Counted from the stretch's first letter, positions 14,508 through 24,085 are shown. The stretch: 64,000 nucleotides of DNA from Cloacibacterium sp047601505 (GCF_047601505.1 NZ_JASGJD010000001.1:1426001-1490000); one strand, 5' to 3'. Program-made: numbers and translations. Notes: generated by a model not told the origin, from the letters alone.

Positions 14508-15758
14508 TTGTTATTTACAGACTTAAAAATCATTAAGCCCATTCTTGATGCGCTTAACAAAGAAGGTTACGAAAAACCAACTCCTATCCAAGCGCAAGCT
14601 ATTCCGCATCTTTTAGAAAGGAAAGATTTATTGGGAACTGCACAAACAGGAACAGGAAAAACGGCAGCTTTTGCCATCCCAATTTTACAGAATCTTCATC
14701 ATCAAAATACAAAAAATCATCAAATAAAAGCTTTAATTCTTACACCAACCAGAGAATTAGCAATTCAGATTGAAGAAAGTTTTCATGCTTATGGTAGATT
14801 TCTTCCACTTAAAACGTTAGTTATTTTTGGAGGGGTAAAACAAGGCGCACAAGAACAAGCCTTGAAAAAAGGAGTTGACATTTTGGTGGCAACGCCCGGT
14901 AGATTGTTAGATTTTATCAATCAAGGAATAATTTCGCTTAGAAATTTAGAAATTTTTGTTTTAGATGAAGCTGATAGAATGCTCGATATGGGTTTTGTGC
15001 ATGATGTGAAAAGAGTAGTAAAATTACTTCCACAGAAAAGGCAGACTTTATTTTTCTCTGCAACTTTTTCTAAGGAAATTCAAGAGTTGGCAAATTCTAT
15101 GCTCAGAAAACCTGTAAAAGTAGAAGTTGCGCCAGTTTCTTCTACAGCAGATACCATTAATCAATCTATTTATTTTGTAGAAAAAGATGATAAATTAGAT
15201 TTATTAATTCACATTCTTCAAGATGAAAAACTAGACCAAGTTTTGGTTTTTGCCAGAACGAAACACGGTTCTGATAAAATTGCCAGAAAGCTCCAAAAAA
15301 CGAATATTTCGGCTGAAGCAATTCATGGGAATAAATCTCAAAATGCTAGACAAAATGCGCTCAATAATTTTAAAAATAAGAGGACGAGAGTTTTGGTGGC
15401 AACAGATATTGCAGCACGAGGAATTGATATTGATGATTTAAAATATGTGATTAATTTTGAACTTTCAGACGTTTCAGAGACTTATGTTCACAGAATTGGT
15501 AGAACGGGAAGAGCGGGAGCTGAAGGTAATTCTATTTCGTTTGTAGATGGTTTGGATTTGGTAAATTTGAAAAATACTGAGAAATTAATTGGTAAAAAAA
15601 TTCCGGTAGTGAAATCTCATCCTTATCATACAGATAATTTGGTAGAGCAAAAAAGAGATTCTAATAACAAACCTTTCACACCGAAACCAAAGCCTCAGAA
15701 GAAAGAAGATGTTAGTTTTAGAAAACCGAAAAAAAAGGTGTTTTATAGAAAGAAATAA
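14508..15758 (+). CDS. RhlE-like DEAD-box RNA helicase
   Basis: A 416-residue ATP-dependent RNA helicase. Motifs in order: Q motif KPTPIQAQAIP, Walker A AQTGTGKT, PTRELA, TPGR, DEAD within VLDEADRMLDMGF, SAT, ARTKHGSDK, ATDIAARGID and HRIGRTGRAG. A lysine-rich C-terminal tail (about residues 375-416) likely binds RNA. It starts with TTG; LFTDLKIIKPILDALNKEGY is the usual opening of this subfamily, so the TTG is credible. The long leader could carry temperature or growth control, as for many cold-shock helicases. RhlE is favoured over other DEAD families by its length and tail. Confidence 0.9.
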   Translation: MLFTDLKIIKPILDALNKEGYEKPTPIQAQAIPHLLERKDLLGTAQTGTGKTAAFAIPILQNLHHQNTKNHQIKALILTPTRELAIQIEESFHAYGRFLPLKTLVIFGGVKQGAQEQALKKGVDILVATPGRLLDFINQGIISLRNLEIFVLDEADRMLDMGFVHDVKRVVKLLPQKRQTLFFSATFSKEIQELANSMLRKPVKVEVAPVSSTADTINQSIYFVEKDDKLDLLIHILQDEKLDQVLVFARTKHGSDKIARKLQKTNISAEAIHGNKSQNARQNALNNFKNKRTRVLVATDIAARGIDIDDLKYVINFELSDVSETYVHRIGRTGRAGAEGNSISFVDGLDLVNLKNTEKLIGKKIPVVKSHPYHTDNLVEQKRDSNNKPFTPKPKPQKKEDVSFRKPKKKVFYRKK

Positions 15759-15783
15759 ATTTTCGCGCAAAAATTTTTTATAA

Positions 15784-15814
15784 AAAGACCGTAATGAGAT
15801 TCATTGCGGTCTTT
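15784..15814 (-). terminator. Terminator between convergent helicase and tatD genes
   Basis: AAAGACCGTAATGA and TCATTGCGGTCTTT form a 14-bp stem with one wobble pair and a 3-base loop. On the minus strand it is followed by TTTTTA, so it mainly serves tatD and may also stop the helicase transcript. Confidence 0.8.
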
Positions 15815-15841
15815 GCTATTCTTCTCTGTATTTGCATGAAA

Positions 15842-16606
15842 TTACTTCCCAAAAATTTTATGAGCATTTTCAGTTGTAATTCTATCAATTTCTGCAAAAT
15901 CTTTATTGTAGATATTTACTAATTTCCCAACTACCAAATCTAAATAAGAACTTTCGTTGCGTTTTCCGCGGTGTGGAACTGGTGCCAAATAAGGCGAATC
16001 TGTTTCCAGAACTATTTTTTCTAAAGGAATTTCGTGGAAAAATTGGTCTATTTTACCATTTTTGAAAGTGACAACTCCACCAATTCCTAAGATAAAGTTC
16101 AAATCGATGGCATGTTTTGCTTGTTCTAAATTTCCAGAAAAACAATGGAAAATTCCTCGTAATTTTGGATGTTTTTTTCTTTCTAAAACCTCAAAAGTTT
16201 CATCAAAACTTTCTCTGGTGTGTATTACGATTGGCACATCATACATTGTAGCCATATCTATTTGTTTTTCAAAGGCTTTTATTTGAATGTCTAGTGTAGA
16301 TTTATCCCAAAATAAATCAATACCAATTTCGCCAATTGCAGGAAAAGGTCTTTCTTTCAAATAATTTTCTACAATTTCTAATTCTTTTTCCCAAGTTTCT
16401 GGCTTTACATAGCAAGGATGTAATCCCATCATTGCGAAAATTTTATCAGGATATTGCGTTTCTAAATCTATCATTTTTTGATGAGATTCCGAATCAATGG
16501 CAGGAAGATAAAACTCTGTTACGCCTTTGTTTATAGCTCTTTGAAGCATTTCAGAAAAATCATTATCAAATTCTTCTGAGTAGAGATGTGCATGTGTGTC
16601 AATCAT
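15842..16606 (-). CDS. tatD: TatD family metal-dependent DNase
   Basis: A 254-residue TIM-barrel hydrolase of the TatD/YcfH group. Metal-site motifs are DTHAHLYSEEF (HxH), GEIGIDLFWD (Glu), IHTRESFDE, FHCFSG and the closing LETDSPYLAP. The family includes 3'-5' exonucleases and D-aminoacyl-tRNA-like deacylases; I cannot distinguish. Its start is 4 bases from the end of the SIMPL gene on the same strand, so they are likely cotranscribed. Confidence 0.93.
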   Translation of the reverse strand: MIDTHAHLYSEEFDNDFSEMLQRAINKGVTEFYLPAIDSESHQKMIDLETQYPDKIFAMMGLHPCYVKPETWEKELEIVENYLKERPFPAIGEIGIDLFWDKSTLDIQIKAFEKQIDMATMYDVPIVIHTRESFDETFEVLERKKHPKLRGIFHCFSGNLEQAKHAIDLNFILGIGGVVTFKNGKIDQFFHEIPLEKIVLETDSPYLAPVPHRGKRNESSYLDLVVGKLVNIYNKDFAEIDRITTENAHKIFGK

Positions 16607-16610
16607 TTTT

Positions 16611-17309
16611 TTATTCTAGTTTGAAATTCGCAGATAAGCTGGCAGAAAATCCTATTTTTCTGAAATTCAAATCTGCAGGTTCAAATTCTTCTTTTTGTTT
16701 TTGAGAGTTGTAACCAAAGGAAGTGTTCAAAAAGAGATTAGGATTTGTTTGTAATGTTACTTTTAAATCTGAAATAAATATAGCATTGCCAGCTTTTTGT
16801 CCGATAGCATTTGCTATGTTGTTGACATTCTTTTTTGCTTTTATAATGGCTCTTTTTTTTAGATCTGCCAAAATTTTTTCTTGTTGAGAATGTTGAGTTT
16901 TTAGAAGTTGAATATTAGCGATTTCCTCTTTTTCTAATTCTTGAATTACTTTTCCAGCAGTTAATCCATCAAAAACCAATAAATCATAAGATTTAGTTTT
17001 CATTACATCTGTAGATTTTAAGACATATTTTTTATATCCACTTTCTAAATCATTTAGTAAGAGTTGTTTATTAGTATCTATTCCTAAGTTTTTAAGTTTT
17101 TGAACCATTGTGTTTTCTAATTCTTCTACAGATTTTTTGTTTTTGGTGTCGTTTTCAGAAATAGTAATTTTAAGATAAATTCTATCAGGAATAACCAAAG
17201 TGTCAGCTTCTGCAGAAGTTTCTAAATAAGGTTGGTCTATAAAATTTTTAGATTGGGAAAAGGTGAAATTCACTATTAATACAGCGATGATTGTAATGAA
17301 ATTTTTCAT
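16611..17309 (-). CDS. SIMPL (DUF541) domain exported protein
   Basis: A 232-residue protein with a signal peptide (about residues 1-18, ending TFS|QSK) and a SIMPL/DUF541 domain across the mature part. Visible features are the ETSAEADTLVIPDRIYLKITISEND strand pair typical of the family, a lysine-rich helix, and the ADLKKRAIIKAKKNVNNIANAIGQKAGNAIFI segment. SIMPL proteins are periplasmic or outer-membrane with poorly known function, linked in some bacteria to stress. It precedes tatD by 4 bases. Confidence 0.85.
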   Translation of the reverse strand: MKNFITIIAVLIVNFTFSQSKNFIDQPYLETSAEADTLVIPDRIYLKITISENDTKNKKSVEELENTMVQKLKNLGIDTNKQLLLNDLESGYKKYVLKSTDVMKTKSYDLLVFDGLTAGKVIQELEKEEIANIQLLKTQHSQQEKILADLKKRAIIKAKKNVNNIANAIGQKAGNAIFISDLKVTLQTNPNLFLNTSFGYNSQKQKEEFEPADLNFRKIGFSASLSANFKLE

Positions 17310-17368
17310 AATAATAAATGTTTAATTTCTTTTATAGATGGTTATTTTTGGTTTTTAGTTGGAAACAT

Positions 17369-18319
17369 TCAAAAAATTTTATGTTTTACTTTACTTTGTT
17401 GGATTTTAATTTTTTCTTGTAATTTTTCTAAAAACTCTTTGTGTTTTGGCGAGTTATCATCATTTGGGCGGTGTTCTAAAGAAGCTTTTATTTTATAATT
17501 TTCGTTGATAAATTCTTTTACTTCTTTAGAAAAATAAGCATTTCCGAATTTTTCCCAAATATATTGAATTGCTTGACTGTTTGGGTGAATTAAATCTTCT
17601 TTGTAAAACCTATAATCTCGCAAATCATCCATCAAAACTTCATAAATAGGGAGATAATGGCAGTTTTCAAACTTTGGTAAAACTTCGTGAATTGCACAAA
17701 TAAGTTTTGCTTTGCTCAGTTGGTTTTCTATCATGCCATCTTTGGAATGGCGAACCGGTGAAATGGTGAATAAAATTTGGACATCTTCTTCGCAAATATC
17801 TTTAATTAATTCTATGGTTTCGGTAATAGAAAATCTTATCTCTTCATCTGTAAGAAACCTTTTATTAAAGAACTTTTGAGGAATTTTGTGGCAATTGGCA
17901 ACCAATTGTTTTTTAGGTAAAAATTCATAAATATAAGAAGTTCCGTAGGTGATAAGAACCCAATTGGTTTTTTGTAGAAACTGATTGCCAATTTCTATAT
18001 TCTGGTTGATTTTTTCTAACGTTTTGTGAGCATAATTGCTGTTGAATGAAGTGTGATGTTGTAGAGAAATATACTTTTCGTTGTATAAAATTAAATCTTC
18101 GTTTTTATAAATTTTAAAATCGTGAAGGTTTTTAATTACATTTTTGATGGAATAAGGATTGAAAATAGTACCAAAAGGATTGCAAAGCGTTTGCATTTGT
18201 CCGTTTTGTAATTTTTCGCTCATTTCGGCAGAAAAGCAAGAACCGACAGAAAAAATTCGGTCGGTTAATGTTATTTTATTGTCAGAATTTTTAAATTCTA
18301 TTTCTGTTCTGAATTTCAT
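17369..18319 (-). CDS. GSCFA domain protein
   Basis: A 316-residue protein of the GSCFA family, named for the motif seen here as SVGSCFSAEMSEKL near residue 24. The family is distantly related to SGNH/GDSL hydrolases. The Ser in GSCF, the mid-protein LITYGTSYIYEFLP and the C-terminal DLIHPNSQAIQYIWEKF (Asp/His candidate) are consistent with that fold. Substrate is unknown. It stands alone on the minus strand between SIMPL and polyprenyl synthase genes and has no signal peptide. Confidence 0.88.
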   Translation of the reverse strand: MKFRTEIEFKNSDNKITLTDRIFSVGSCFSAEMSEKLQNGQMQTLCNPFGTIFNPYSIKNVIKNLHDFKIYKNEDLILYNEKYISLQHHTSFNSNYAHKTLEKINQNIEIGNQFLQKTNWVLITYGTSYIYEFLPKKQLVANCHKIPQKFFNKRFLTDEEIRFSITETIELIKDICEEDVQILFTISPVRHSKDGMIENQLSKAKLICAIHEVLPKFENCHYLPIYEVLMDDLRDYRFYKEDLIHPNSQAIQYIWEKFGNAYFSKEVKEFINENYKIKASLEHRPNDDNSPKHKEFLEKLQEKIKIQQSKVKHKIF

Positions 18320-18396
18320 TTTTTAATCTTGAAAAAACTTGAAACTGAATGGCTAAATCATCTTTAAAATGAATTTAGATTTTAAAATTATCAGTT

Positions 18397-19368
18397 TTAT
18401 GATTCTCTTTTTAGTAAATAGCTTGCCAGTTCTTTGAAAGGTTTTTTCTTTTCTTCGGGTAAGTTAATTTTGTTTAAATAATCGTGACCAATTTCGTTGT
18501 GCTTGTGGATAAGTCTAAGTACTTTTTCATCTACTTTGGCTCTTCTGAATATTTTTTCAACACTGTAAACTTTATCTACATTTTCGGTTTTTTTAGAATA
18601 CCAAAAATTAAGTTCTTTTTTCTCTTCTTCGGTTGCATGTTCCATCGCAAGAAGATAAAGAATGGTTTTTTTGTTCTCGAAAATATCTCCTGCGTGTTTT
18701 TTTCCGAATTGTTCTACGTTCCCGAAAACATCCAAATAATCATCCATAATTTGAAAAGCAATACCAATGTGTTTGCCAAAATTGTAAAGATGATCTGCGT
18801 CTTCTTCTTTAGCACCCGCAATTAAAGCTCCAATTTTGAAAGAAGCAGCGCTTAAAACGCCTGTTTTATTGGTAATCATTTCAATGTAATCGTTGTATGT
18901 TACATCTTCTTTTGTTTCAAAATTTACGTCCATTTGTTGTCCTTCGCAAAGAACAGCACCTGTATCAGAAAATATTTGAATACATTTTTTGAATAATTCT
19001 GCTTCTAAATCCTCAAAAAATTGATAAGCTTTAATAAGAAGAGCATCTCCAGAAAGAATTCCAACGTTTATACCGTGTAAGGTGTGTATGGTAGGATTAT
19101 TTCTTCTAAGTGGAGCTTCGTCCATAATATCATCATGTATTAATGTGAAATTATGAAAAAATTCTATTGCTAGAGCTGGTTTTATTGCTTTTTCGGTGTT
19201 TCCGTTAAAAAGGTCGCAAGCCATAAGAACCATAATAGGTCTTAGTCTTTTACCTGCATTTCCAATGATGTAATTCATTGGTTCATAAAGCTCTGAAGGT
19301 TTATTTTTGAAGATGTGTTTTTCTATTGCTTTGGCAACTATCTGCTGATAATTTTCTAAAAAATTCAT
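18397..19368 (-). CDS. Polyprenyl (octaprenyl-type) diphosphate synthase
   Basis: A 323-residue trans-isoprenyl diphosphate synthase that lengthens allylic diphosphates with IPP for quinone or carrier lipid. The first aspartate motif is DDIMDEAPLRR and the second is MDDYLDVFG. GKRLRPIMVLMACDLF is the IPP-binding region and GDALLIKAYQFFE follows. Chain length cannot be predicted reliably. A -7 element (TATTTTTG on the minus strand, 19385-19392) lies 17 bases upstream of the ATG. Confidence 0.93.
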   Translation of the reverse strand: MNFLENYQQIVAKAIEKHIFKNKPSELYEPMNYIIGNAGKRLRPIMVLMACDLFNGNTEKAIKPALAIEFFHNFTLIHDDIMDEAPLRRNNPTIHTLHGINVGILSGDALLIKAYQFFEDLEAELFKKCIQIFSDTGAVLCEGQQMDVNFETKEDVTYNDYIEMITNKTGVLSAASFKIGALIAGAKEEDADHLYNFGKHIGIAFQIMDDYLDVFGNVEQFGKKHAGDIFENKKTILYLLAMEHATEEEKKELNFWYSKKTENVDKVYSVEKIFRRAKVDEKVLRLIHKHNEIGHDYLNKINLPEEKKKPFKELASYLLKRES

Positions 19369-19384
19369 ATAAAATGGTTTTGTA

Positions 19385-19392
19385 CAAAAATA
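19385..19392 (-). promoter_or_regulatory. Promoter -7 element of the polyprenyl synthase gene
   Basis: TATTTTTG on the minus strand fits TAnnTTTG at a suitable distance from the ATG at 19368. Confidence 0.5.
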
Positions 19393-19429
19393 AGAATTTT
19401 GAGTGAGAGAGTTTACTATTTATAAACAA

Positions 19430-19457
19430 AAAACTTTGCTATTGATAGCAAAGTTTT
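19430..19457 (-). terminator. Terminator of the phosphate transporter operon
   Basis: AAAACTTTGCTA and TAGCAAAGTTTT form a perfect 12-bp stem with a TTGA loop. On the minus strand it ends in a T-rich tail, downstream of the PiT gene. Confidence 0.85.
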
Positions 19458-19480
19458 AGGAGTTGATTATTTTATAAAAT

Positions 19481-20623
19481 TTATTTTATAAAGGTTACAA
19501 GTAGATAAGTAAGTCCTGCTACTACTGCGCTTACAGGTATTGTAAGTACCCAAGCCCAAAGAAGACTTACGGTAATTCCCCATCTTACGGCAGATATTCT
19601 TTTGGTAAGTCCAACACCAATAATAGAACCTGTAATAGTATGAGTGGTAGAAACCGGAATACCTAAGTGTTCTGTTAAGAATAAAGTGATAGCTCCAGCG
19701 GTTTCGGCACTTACACCTTCTAATGGAGTTACTTTTGTAATTCTTGTACCCATTGTTTTTACAATTTTCCAACCTCCGCTCATTGTACCTAAAGCGATTG
19801 CTAAGAATGAAGCGAATGGTACCCAAACATAATGCGTTACGAAATAAGAAAATCTTTCTTTAGATTCTAGCGCAAGATAAATAGGGTCGTGTAATGTTTG
19901 TACGTGATGATAGATAATTGCTGCACCAATAATTCCCATTACTTTTTGAGCATCATTAGTACCATGTCCTAAACTAAATAAAGCGGAAGAAAATAATTGT
20001 AATTTCTTGAAAACTCTATCAGATTTGTGAGGATTAGATTTTCTACTCACAAAGACAATGATTAAAGTAATGATTACCGAAATAACCATACCAATAATTG
20101 GAGCCAAAAAGATGAACAAAAATATTGGGATTACTTTATCGTATTTTACCACATCTAACGATAATAAATTCTTGAAGGCTTGCATAAGATTATGTGCAAA
20201 ACCAGCATCTGGATGAACACCACTGATAAGGGTGTATTGTGTTACCAAAGCATGCATAAGAGCTGCTCCCATAAAACCTCCAATCAAAGTATGAGAAGAT
20301 GAAGAAGGGATGCCGAACCACCAAGTTAATAAATTCCAGATGATTGCAGCGATAAGACCTGCGAGAATAACTTCAAGGTTAATGAAATCTTCGTTTACAG
20401 ATTTTGCTATGGTATTACCAATTCTAAATTCTCCAATAATGTAAAGTGCTGTAAAAAATGCAGCAAAATTCCATAAAGCAGCCCACAATACTGCCTGAAA
20501 AGGAGTTAAAACTTTTGTGGAAACGATGGTAGCAATAGAGTTTGCGGCATCGTGAAAACCGTTAATAAAATCAAATACTAATGCTAACGCAATAATAATG
20601 ATTAATAATATAGGTAAATCCAT
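19481..20623 (-). CDS. PiT family inorganic phosphate transporter
   Basis: A 380-residue inner-membrane transporter with about 10 hydrophobic helices. The duplicated PiT signature is seen as GFHDAANSIATIVSTKVL in the N-terminal half and GTNDAQKVMGIIGAAI in the C-terminal half, plus PSSSSHTLIGG and PVSTTHTITGSIIGVG. It imports metal-phosphate coupled to protons or sodium. The DUF47 gene lies 33 bases upstream on the same strand, the standard PiT-accessory pair. Confidence 0.94.
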   Translation of the reverse strand: MDLPILLIIIIALALVFDFINGFHDAANSIATIVSTKVLTPFQAVLWAALWNFAAFFTALYIIGEFRIGNTIAKSVNEDFINLEVILAGLIAAIIWNLLTWWFGIPSSSSHTLIGGFMGAALMHALVTQYTLISGVHPDAGFAHNLMQAFKNLLSLDVVKYDKVIPIFLFIFLAPIIGMVISVIITLIIVFVSRKSNPHKSDRVFKKLQLFSSALFSLGHGTNDAQKVMGIIGAAIIYHHVQTLHDPIYLALESKERFSYFVTHYVWVPFASFLAIALGTMSGGWKIVKTMGTRITKVTPLEGVSAETAGAITLFLTEHLGIPVSTTHTITGSIIGVGLTKRISAVRWGITVSLLWAWVLTIPVSAVVAGLTYLLVTFIK

Positions 20624-20656
20624 TCTAAATTAATAATTTGGTTATTGAAAAATAGA

Positions 20657-21295
20657 TTACGCGTATTTAATCACTATATTTTCAATAGTATTTGCTACAT
20701 CTTCAGCTTTATCAGTTACTGTTTCTAAGTATTCTAAAACTGATTTTACTTTGATAATTTTGATAGGGTCGTTGCTTTCAAAAACAGACAATATTCCTTG
20801 GCTTAGTACTTCGTCTGCAATATTTTCGAAAGAGTTTACTTTAATACAAGCCTCTTTTACCTCAGCAGGATTTTTAAATTCTTTTAGGTTTTTGATGGCA
20901 TTTTGAATTTCTAAACAAGATTTGTAAATCAATAACGAAAACTCAGAATATTCTTTTACTTCTGGGCTTTTGTAAAGGTAAATGTATTTTGCAGAAGCAT
21001 AGATGTAATCTGCAATGTCATCTAATCCTGAAGTTAGAAGATTGATGTCTTCTCTATCAAATGGGGTAATGAAGTTTTCTCCAAGTTGAACAAAAATTTC
21101 GTGAGTTAAATCATCCAATTCGTGCTCATAATCGCTCATTTTGTTTAATAAAGTCTCGTCATTTAAATCGAATTCTTTAATTCCGTCGTGGAATTCTTTT
21201 GACATTTCTACTAGCTTTTGTGCTACTTTTTCAAATAATACAAAGAAAATTTTGTCTTTAGGTTGAAACGCTCTAAATATGTTTCCAATTCCCAT
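20657..21295 (-). CDS. DUF47 (PhoU-like) PiT accessory protein
   Basis: A 212-residue all-helical, PhoU-like cytoplasmic protein. The pattern MSDYEHELDDLTHEIFVQLGENFITPFDREDINLL is the DUF47 hallmark with conserved acidic metal-binding positions. It precedes the PiT transporter gene on the same strand and probably regulates phosphate uptake through it. Confidence 0.92.
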   Translation of the reverse strand: MGIGNIFRAFQPKDKIFFVLFEKVAQKLVEMSKEFHDGIKEFDLNDETLLNKMSDYEHELDDLTHEIFVQLGENFITPFDREDINLLTSGLDDIADYIYASAKYIYLYKSPEVKEYSEFSLLIYKSCLEIQNAIKNLKEFKNPAEVKEACIKVNSFENIADEVLSQGILSVFESNDPIKIIKVKSVLEYLETVTDKAEDVANTIENIVIKYA

Positions 21296-21375
21296 ATTTT
21301 TATGATTTTAAATTATTGCAAATTTCTTAAAAAAAACGCTATATTTTTATGAAATATTATTAAGTTTTATTAACA

Positions 21376-22089
21376 TTAATCCGCTACTGGGATTTGGTGC
21401 ATTTCATTATATTTTAGCCTATCGAAAGTGAAGTTCAAAGCGAAATATAGGAAGTGTAGGCTTCTGTTTCCGCTGTTTGCAAATTCTCTTTGCCACATAT
21501 AGCCCATATTTGCACCAATATAATCATTCAATTGATAACCAAATCCGCCAAAAAGTCTGTTTCTTTTAAAATTTGGGGCATTCGGGCCTGCGAAAACTTC
21601 TTCAAATGCATTAAGGAAAAACGTGTTAGGCTCTATTTTGTCCTTGTTCAAAGGTAATGTTAATGCCATTCTGTATCGAAATCTGGAAGTGTTATCTGCC
21701 AAACCAGATTGAGGAAAATAAAAAAATCTTTTTTCGGCTCTTAATCTATGGTCTATTTTTAGTTTACTTATTTTTTGTGAAAAGATATATTGTAACCAAA
21801 TTCTAAATTCTTCTTGGTAAAATTTAGATTCTTTGTAAGTTCCATATCTTCCTATCCCAATAAAAGGTTGGTTGTTTTTGTCTATATTATAGCCAATTCC
21901 ACCTTTTACTTCGTAATAATCGGGTTTAGAAAATTCTTCTATTGCCCTGTCTTGTAACTCTATATAAGCCATCCATTTTTTATCGTGTTTATAGGTAAAA
22001 GATACCATATTAAAGCTAGATAAATGCTCATCTGTTTGTGCAGAAGCAAAATAGCCAATTAGGATAAATAGAATTAATAATTTTTTCAC
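21376..22089 (-). CDS. DUF2490 family outer-membrane protein
   Basis: A 237-residue exported protein. It has a signal peptide (cleavage near FASA|QTD, residue 17) and then amphipathic beta-strands rich in aromatic residues (HKDKKWMAYIELQDR, FRIWLQYIFSQK, RLFGGFGYQLNDYIGANMGYMWQ), as expected for the DUF2490 beta-barrel family. Function unknown. Its own -7 element (TATATTTG, minus strand, 22109-22116) lies 20 bases upstream. Confidence 0.85.
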   Translation of the reverse strand: MKKLLILFILIGYFASAQTDEHLSSFNMVSFTYKHDKKWMAYIELQDRAIEEFSKPDYYEVKGGIGYNIDKNNQPFIGIGRYGTYKESKFYQEEFRIWLQYIFSQKISKLKIDHRLRAEKRFFYFPQSGLADNTSRFRYRMALTLPLNKDKIEPNTFFLNAFEEVFAGPNAPNFKRNRLFGGFGYQLNDYIGANMGYMWQREFANSGNRSLHFLYFALNFTFDRLKYNEMHQIPVAD

Positions 22090-22108
22090 AATTAGTTAAA
22101 AATGTTGG

Positions 22109-22116
22109 CAAATATA
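22109..22116 (-). promoter_or_regulatory. Promoter -7 element of the DUF2490 gene
   Basis: TATATTTG on the minus strand matches TAnnTTTG. Confidence 0.5.
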
Positions 22117-22224
22117 TTTAAACTTATCAATGCGAATATTAACGCAATGTTAAGTTTCTACAAAGATAAAATTTATCATGAAAATAAAATTTCTTTATTT
22201 TTTGTTTTGAAATTTAAATAAAAA

Positions 22225-22251
22225 AAACAGCGAAAATAATTCCGCTGTTTT
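22225..22251 (-). terminator. Terminator of the DbpA-domain helicase gene
   Basis: AAAACAGCG and CGCTGTTTT form a 9-bp stem, with a T run on the minus strand after it, 24 bases past the helicase stop. Confidence 0.8.
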
Positions 22252-22274
22252 GTAATAATATTTTTAATGGAAGA

Positions 22275-23969
22275 TTAGTTTGCCACTTCGGCTCTCATAT
22301 CTTTTCCTTTAAATTTCTGACTAGCAATGCCTTTTAGAACTTCTTCTTTGAAAGATTTATCAACCTCGAAGAAGGAGAATTTTTCTAAAATTTCTATATC
22401 GCCAATGTCTGCACGTTTTTTAGATTTAGAAGTCGCTTTGTTGATGATTTCTAACATATCCATTTTCTTCAATTGGTCTCTTTTACCAAGGTTAAAGAAA
22501 AATCTGGTCATGTTTTCATTATTTCTGCGTTTTCCACCTCCTTTTCTGTCTCTATCTCTGTCGCGGTCTCTTCCTCCTCTGTCTCTGTCTCTGTCTCTAT
22601 CTCTACCACGTTCTCTTCTGCTACCAGGGATGTCTCTTTCGTTAGAAAGTCTCATTTCCTGCAAGTCATTTCTATCTTTATAGTAAAGAGCTAAATCTTT
22701 TAATTGGAATTGCAATAATTGATGCACCAATTCTTCTTTAGTGAAGTTTGATAAATCTGGAATTAAATTGCTGTCAAATTCAAAGAAATTATCGTGTTCT
22801 GTAAATAATTTTTCGAAAACACCTCCCACTTGAGCCTTGATAATATCATTACCTGTAGGGATTTTTTTCTCAACAATATCAATTTTAGTTTCAGATTTTA
22901 TTTGTCTTAATTTTCTAGTTTCTTCAGGCTTAATTAATGCCATAGAAATACCGTCTTTACCAGCTCTACCTGTTCTACCACTTCTGTGTACAAAAACTTC
23001 TGGGTCATCTGGAAGAGAGTAATGAATAACGTGCGTAAGAGCATCTACATCTAAACCTCTAGCTGCAACGTCTGTTGCTACCAAAATGTCGATGTTTTTT
23101 AAACGGAATTTTTTCATTACCGTATCTCTTTGCGCCTGAGACAAATCTCCGTGAAGTGCATCTGCTGCATAAGCGTTTTGCATTAAGAAATCTGCAACTT
23201 CCTGAGTTTCCATTCTGGTTCTACAGAAAATAATAGAATATTGATTTGGGTTAGCATCCAATAATCTTTTTAAAGCTTCTTTCTTTTGTCTGTAACTTAC
23301 CACATAATATTCGTGGGTAATGTTTTTCTTTACCGCATTAATGCTTCCTACAGAAATTCTGTGTGGGTTGGTAAGGTAATTTTTAGAAATACGTTCTACT
23401 TCTTTGCTCATGGTAGCAGAGAAAAGTAGCGTTTGCTTTTCTGAAGGAGTTTCGCTAAGGATGGTTTCCAAATCATCTTTGAAACCCATAGAAAGCATTT
23501 CATCAGCTTCGTCTAAAACAAGCCAATGAATTTCTGAAAAATCTAAAGCTTTTCTACCAATCAAATCTATTACACGCCCTGGAGTTCCTACAATAATTTG
23601 AGGTTTTTCTCTTAGAGAACGAATTTGTTCAGTAATGCTGCTTCCTCCGTAAACTGCGGTAGTTTTTACGTTGTGAAGGTATTTTGTATAGTTTTTAATG
23701 TCTTTGGTAATCTGAAGGCAAAGTTCACGAGTAGGGCAAAGCACTAATAACTGGATTTTACGACTGGTGTCGTCTATCATATCCAGAATCGGAAGCGAAA
23801 ATGCTGCTGTTTTGCCTGTTCCTGTTGCCGCAAGTGCGATAAGATCGCGAATATCCGAAAGGATAAAAGGAATAGTCTGTTTCTGGATTTCTGTCGGCTG
23901 TTCGTAGCCGAGGTCGCCAATTGCCTTGAGAATATCAGGGCCTAAATTGGACTCCGTAAATAAATTCAT
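22275..23969 (-). CDS. DEAD-box RNA helicase with RD repeats and DbpA-like domain
   Basis: A 564-residue RNA helicase of the CsdA/DeaD type. The core (residues 1-370) has QPTEIQKQTIP, AATGTGKTAAF, PTREL, DEAD in VLDEADEMLSMGF, SAT, CRTRMETQEV, ATDVAARGLDVD and HRSGRTGRAG. Residues about 450-480 are a low-complexity Arg-Asp tract (RGRDRDRDRDR and repeats). A DbpA-type RNA-binding fold follows at about 485-560 (TRFFFNLGKRD, IGDIEILEKFSFFEVD). It probably acts in ribosome assembly or mRNA decay. A -7 element lies at 23996-24003. Confidence 0.93.
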   Translation of the reverse strand: MNLFTESNLGPDILKAIGDLGYEQPTEIQKQTIPFILSDIRDLIALAATGTGKTAAFSLPILDMIDDTSRKIQLLVLCPTRELCLQITKDIKNYTKYLHNVKTTAVYGGSSITEQIRSLREKPQIIVGTPGRVIDLIGRKALDFSEIHWLVLDEADEMLSMGFKDDLETILSETPSEKQTLLFSATMSKEVERISKNYLTNPHRISVGSINAVKKNITHEYYVVSYRQKKEALKRLLDANPNQYSIIFCRTRMETQEVADFLMQNAYAADALHGDLSQAQRDTVMKKFRLKNIDILVATDVAARGLDVDALTHVIHYSLPDDPEVFVHRSGRTGRAGKDGISMALIKPEETRKLRQIKSETKIDIVEKKIPTGNDIIKAQVGGVFEKLFTEHDNFFEFDSNLIPDLSNFTKEELVHQLLQFQLKDLALYYKDRNDLQEMRLSNERDIPGSRRERGRDRDRDRDRGGRDRDRDRDRKGGGKRRNNENMTRFFFNLGKRDQLKKMDMLEIINKATSKSKKRADIGDIEILEKFSFFEVDKSFKEEVLKGIASQKFKGKDMRAEVAN

Positions 23970-23995
23970 TTAAAGATCGTCTATTAATTAAGCGG

Positions 23996-24003
23996 CAAAG
24001 ATA
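23996..24003 (-). promoter_or_regulatory. Promoter -7 element of the DbpA-domain helicase
   Basis: TATCTTTG on the minus strand fits TAnnTTTG, 27 bases before the ATG. Confidence 0.5.
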
Positions 24004-24064
24004 GTGATTTTATTTTTAATAATAAATTTTATTTTTTTTTGAGAATTTTGAAATTTTGCTTGAC

Positions 24065-24085
24065 GATGGATGATGGATGATGGAT
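24065..24085. repeat. Perfect heptamer array GATGGAT x3
   Basis: Three tandem copies of GATGGAT in the divergent spacer between the helicase and the DUF2461 gene. Confidence 0.85.

Noticed and set aside
22327..22694. Plus-strand frames rich in Ser-Leu-Ser-Val repeats
   Set aside because: They are the antisense reading of the Arg-Asp tract of the helicase on the minus strand.
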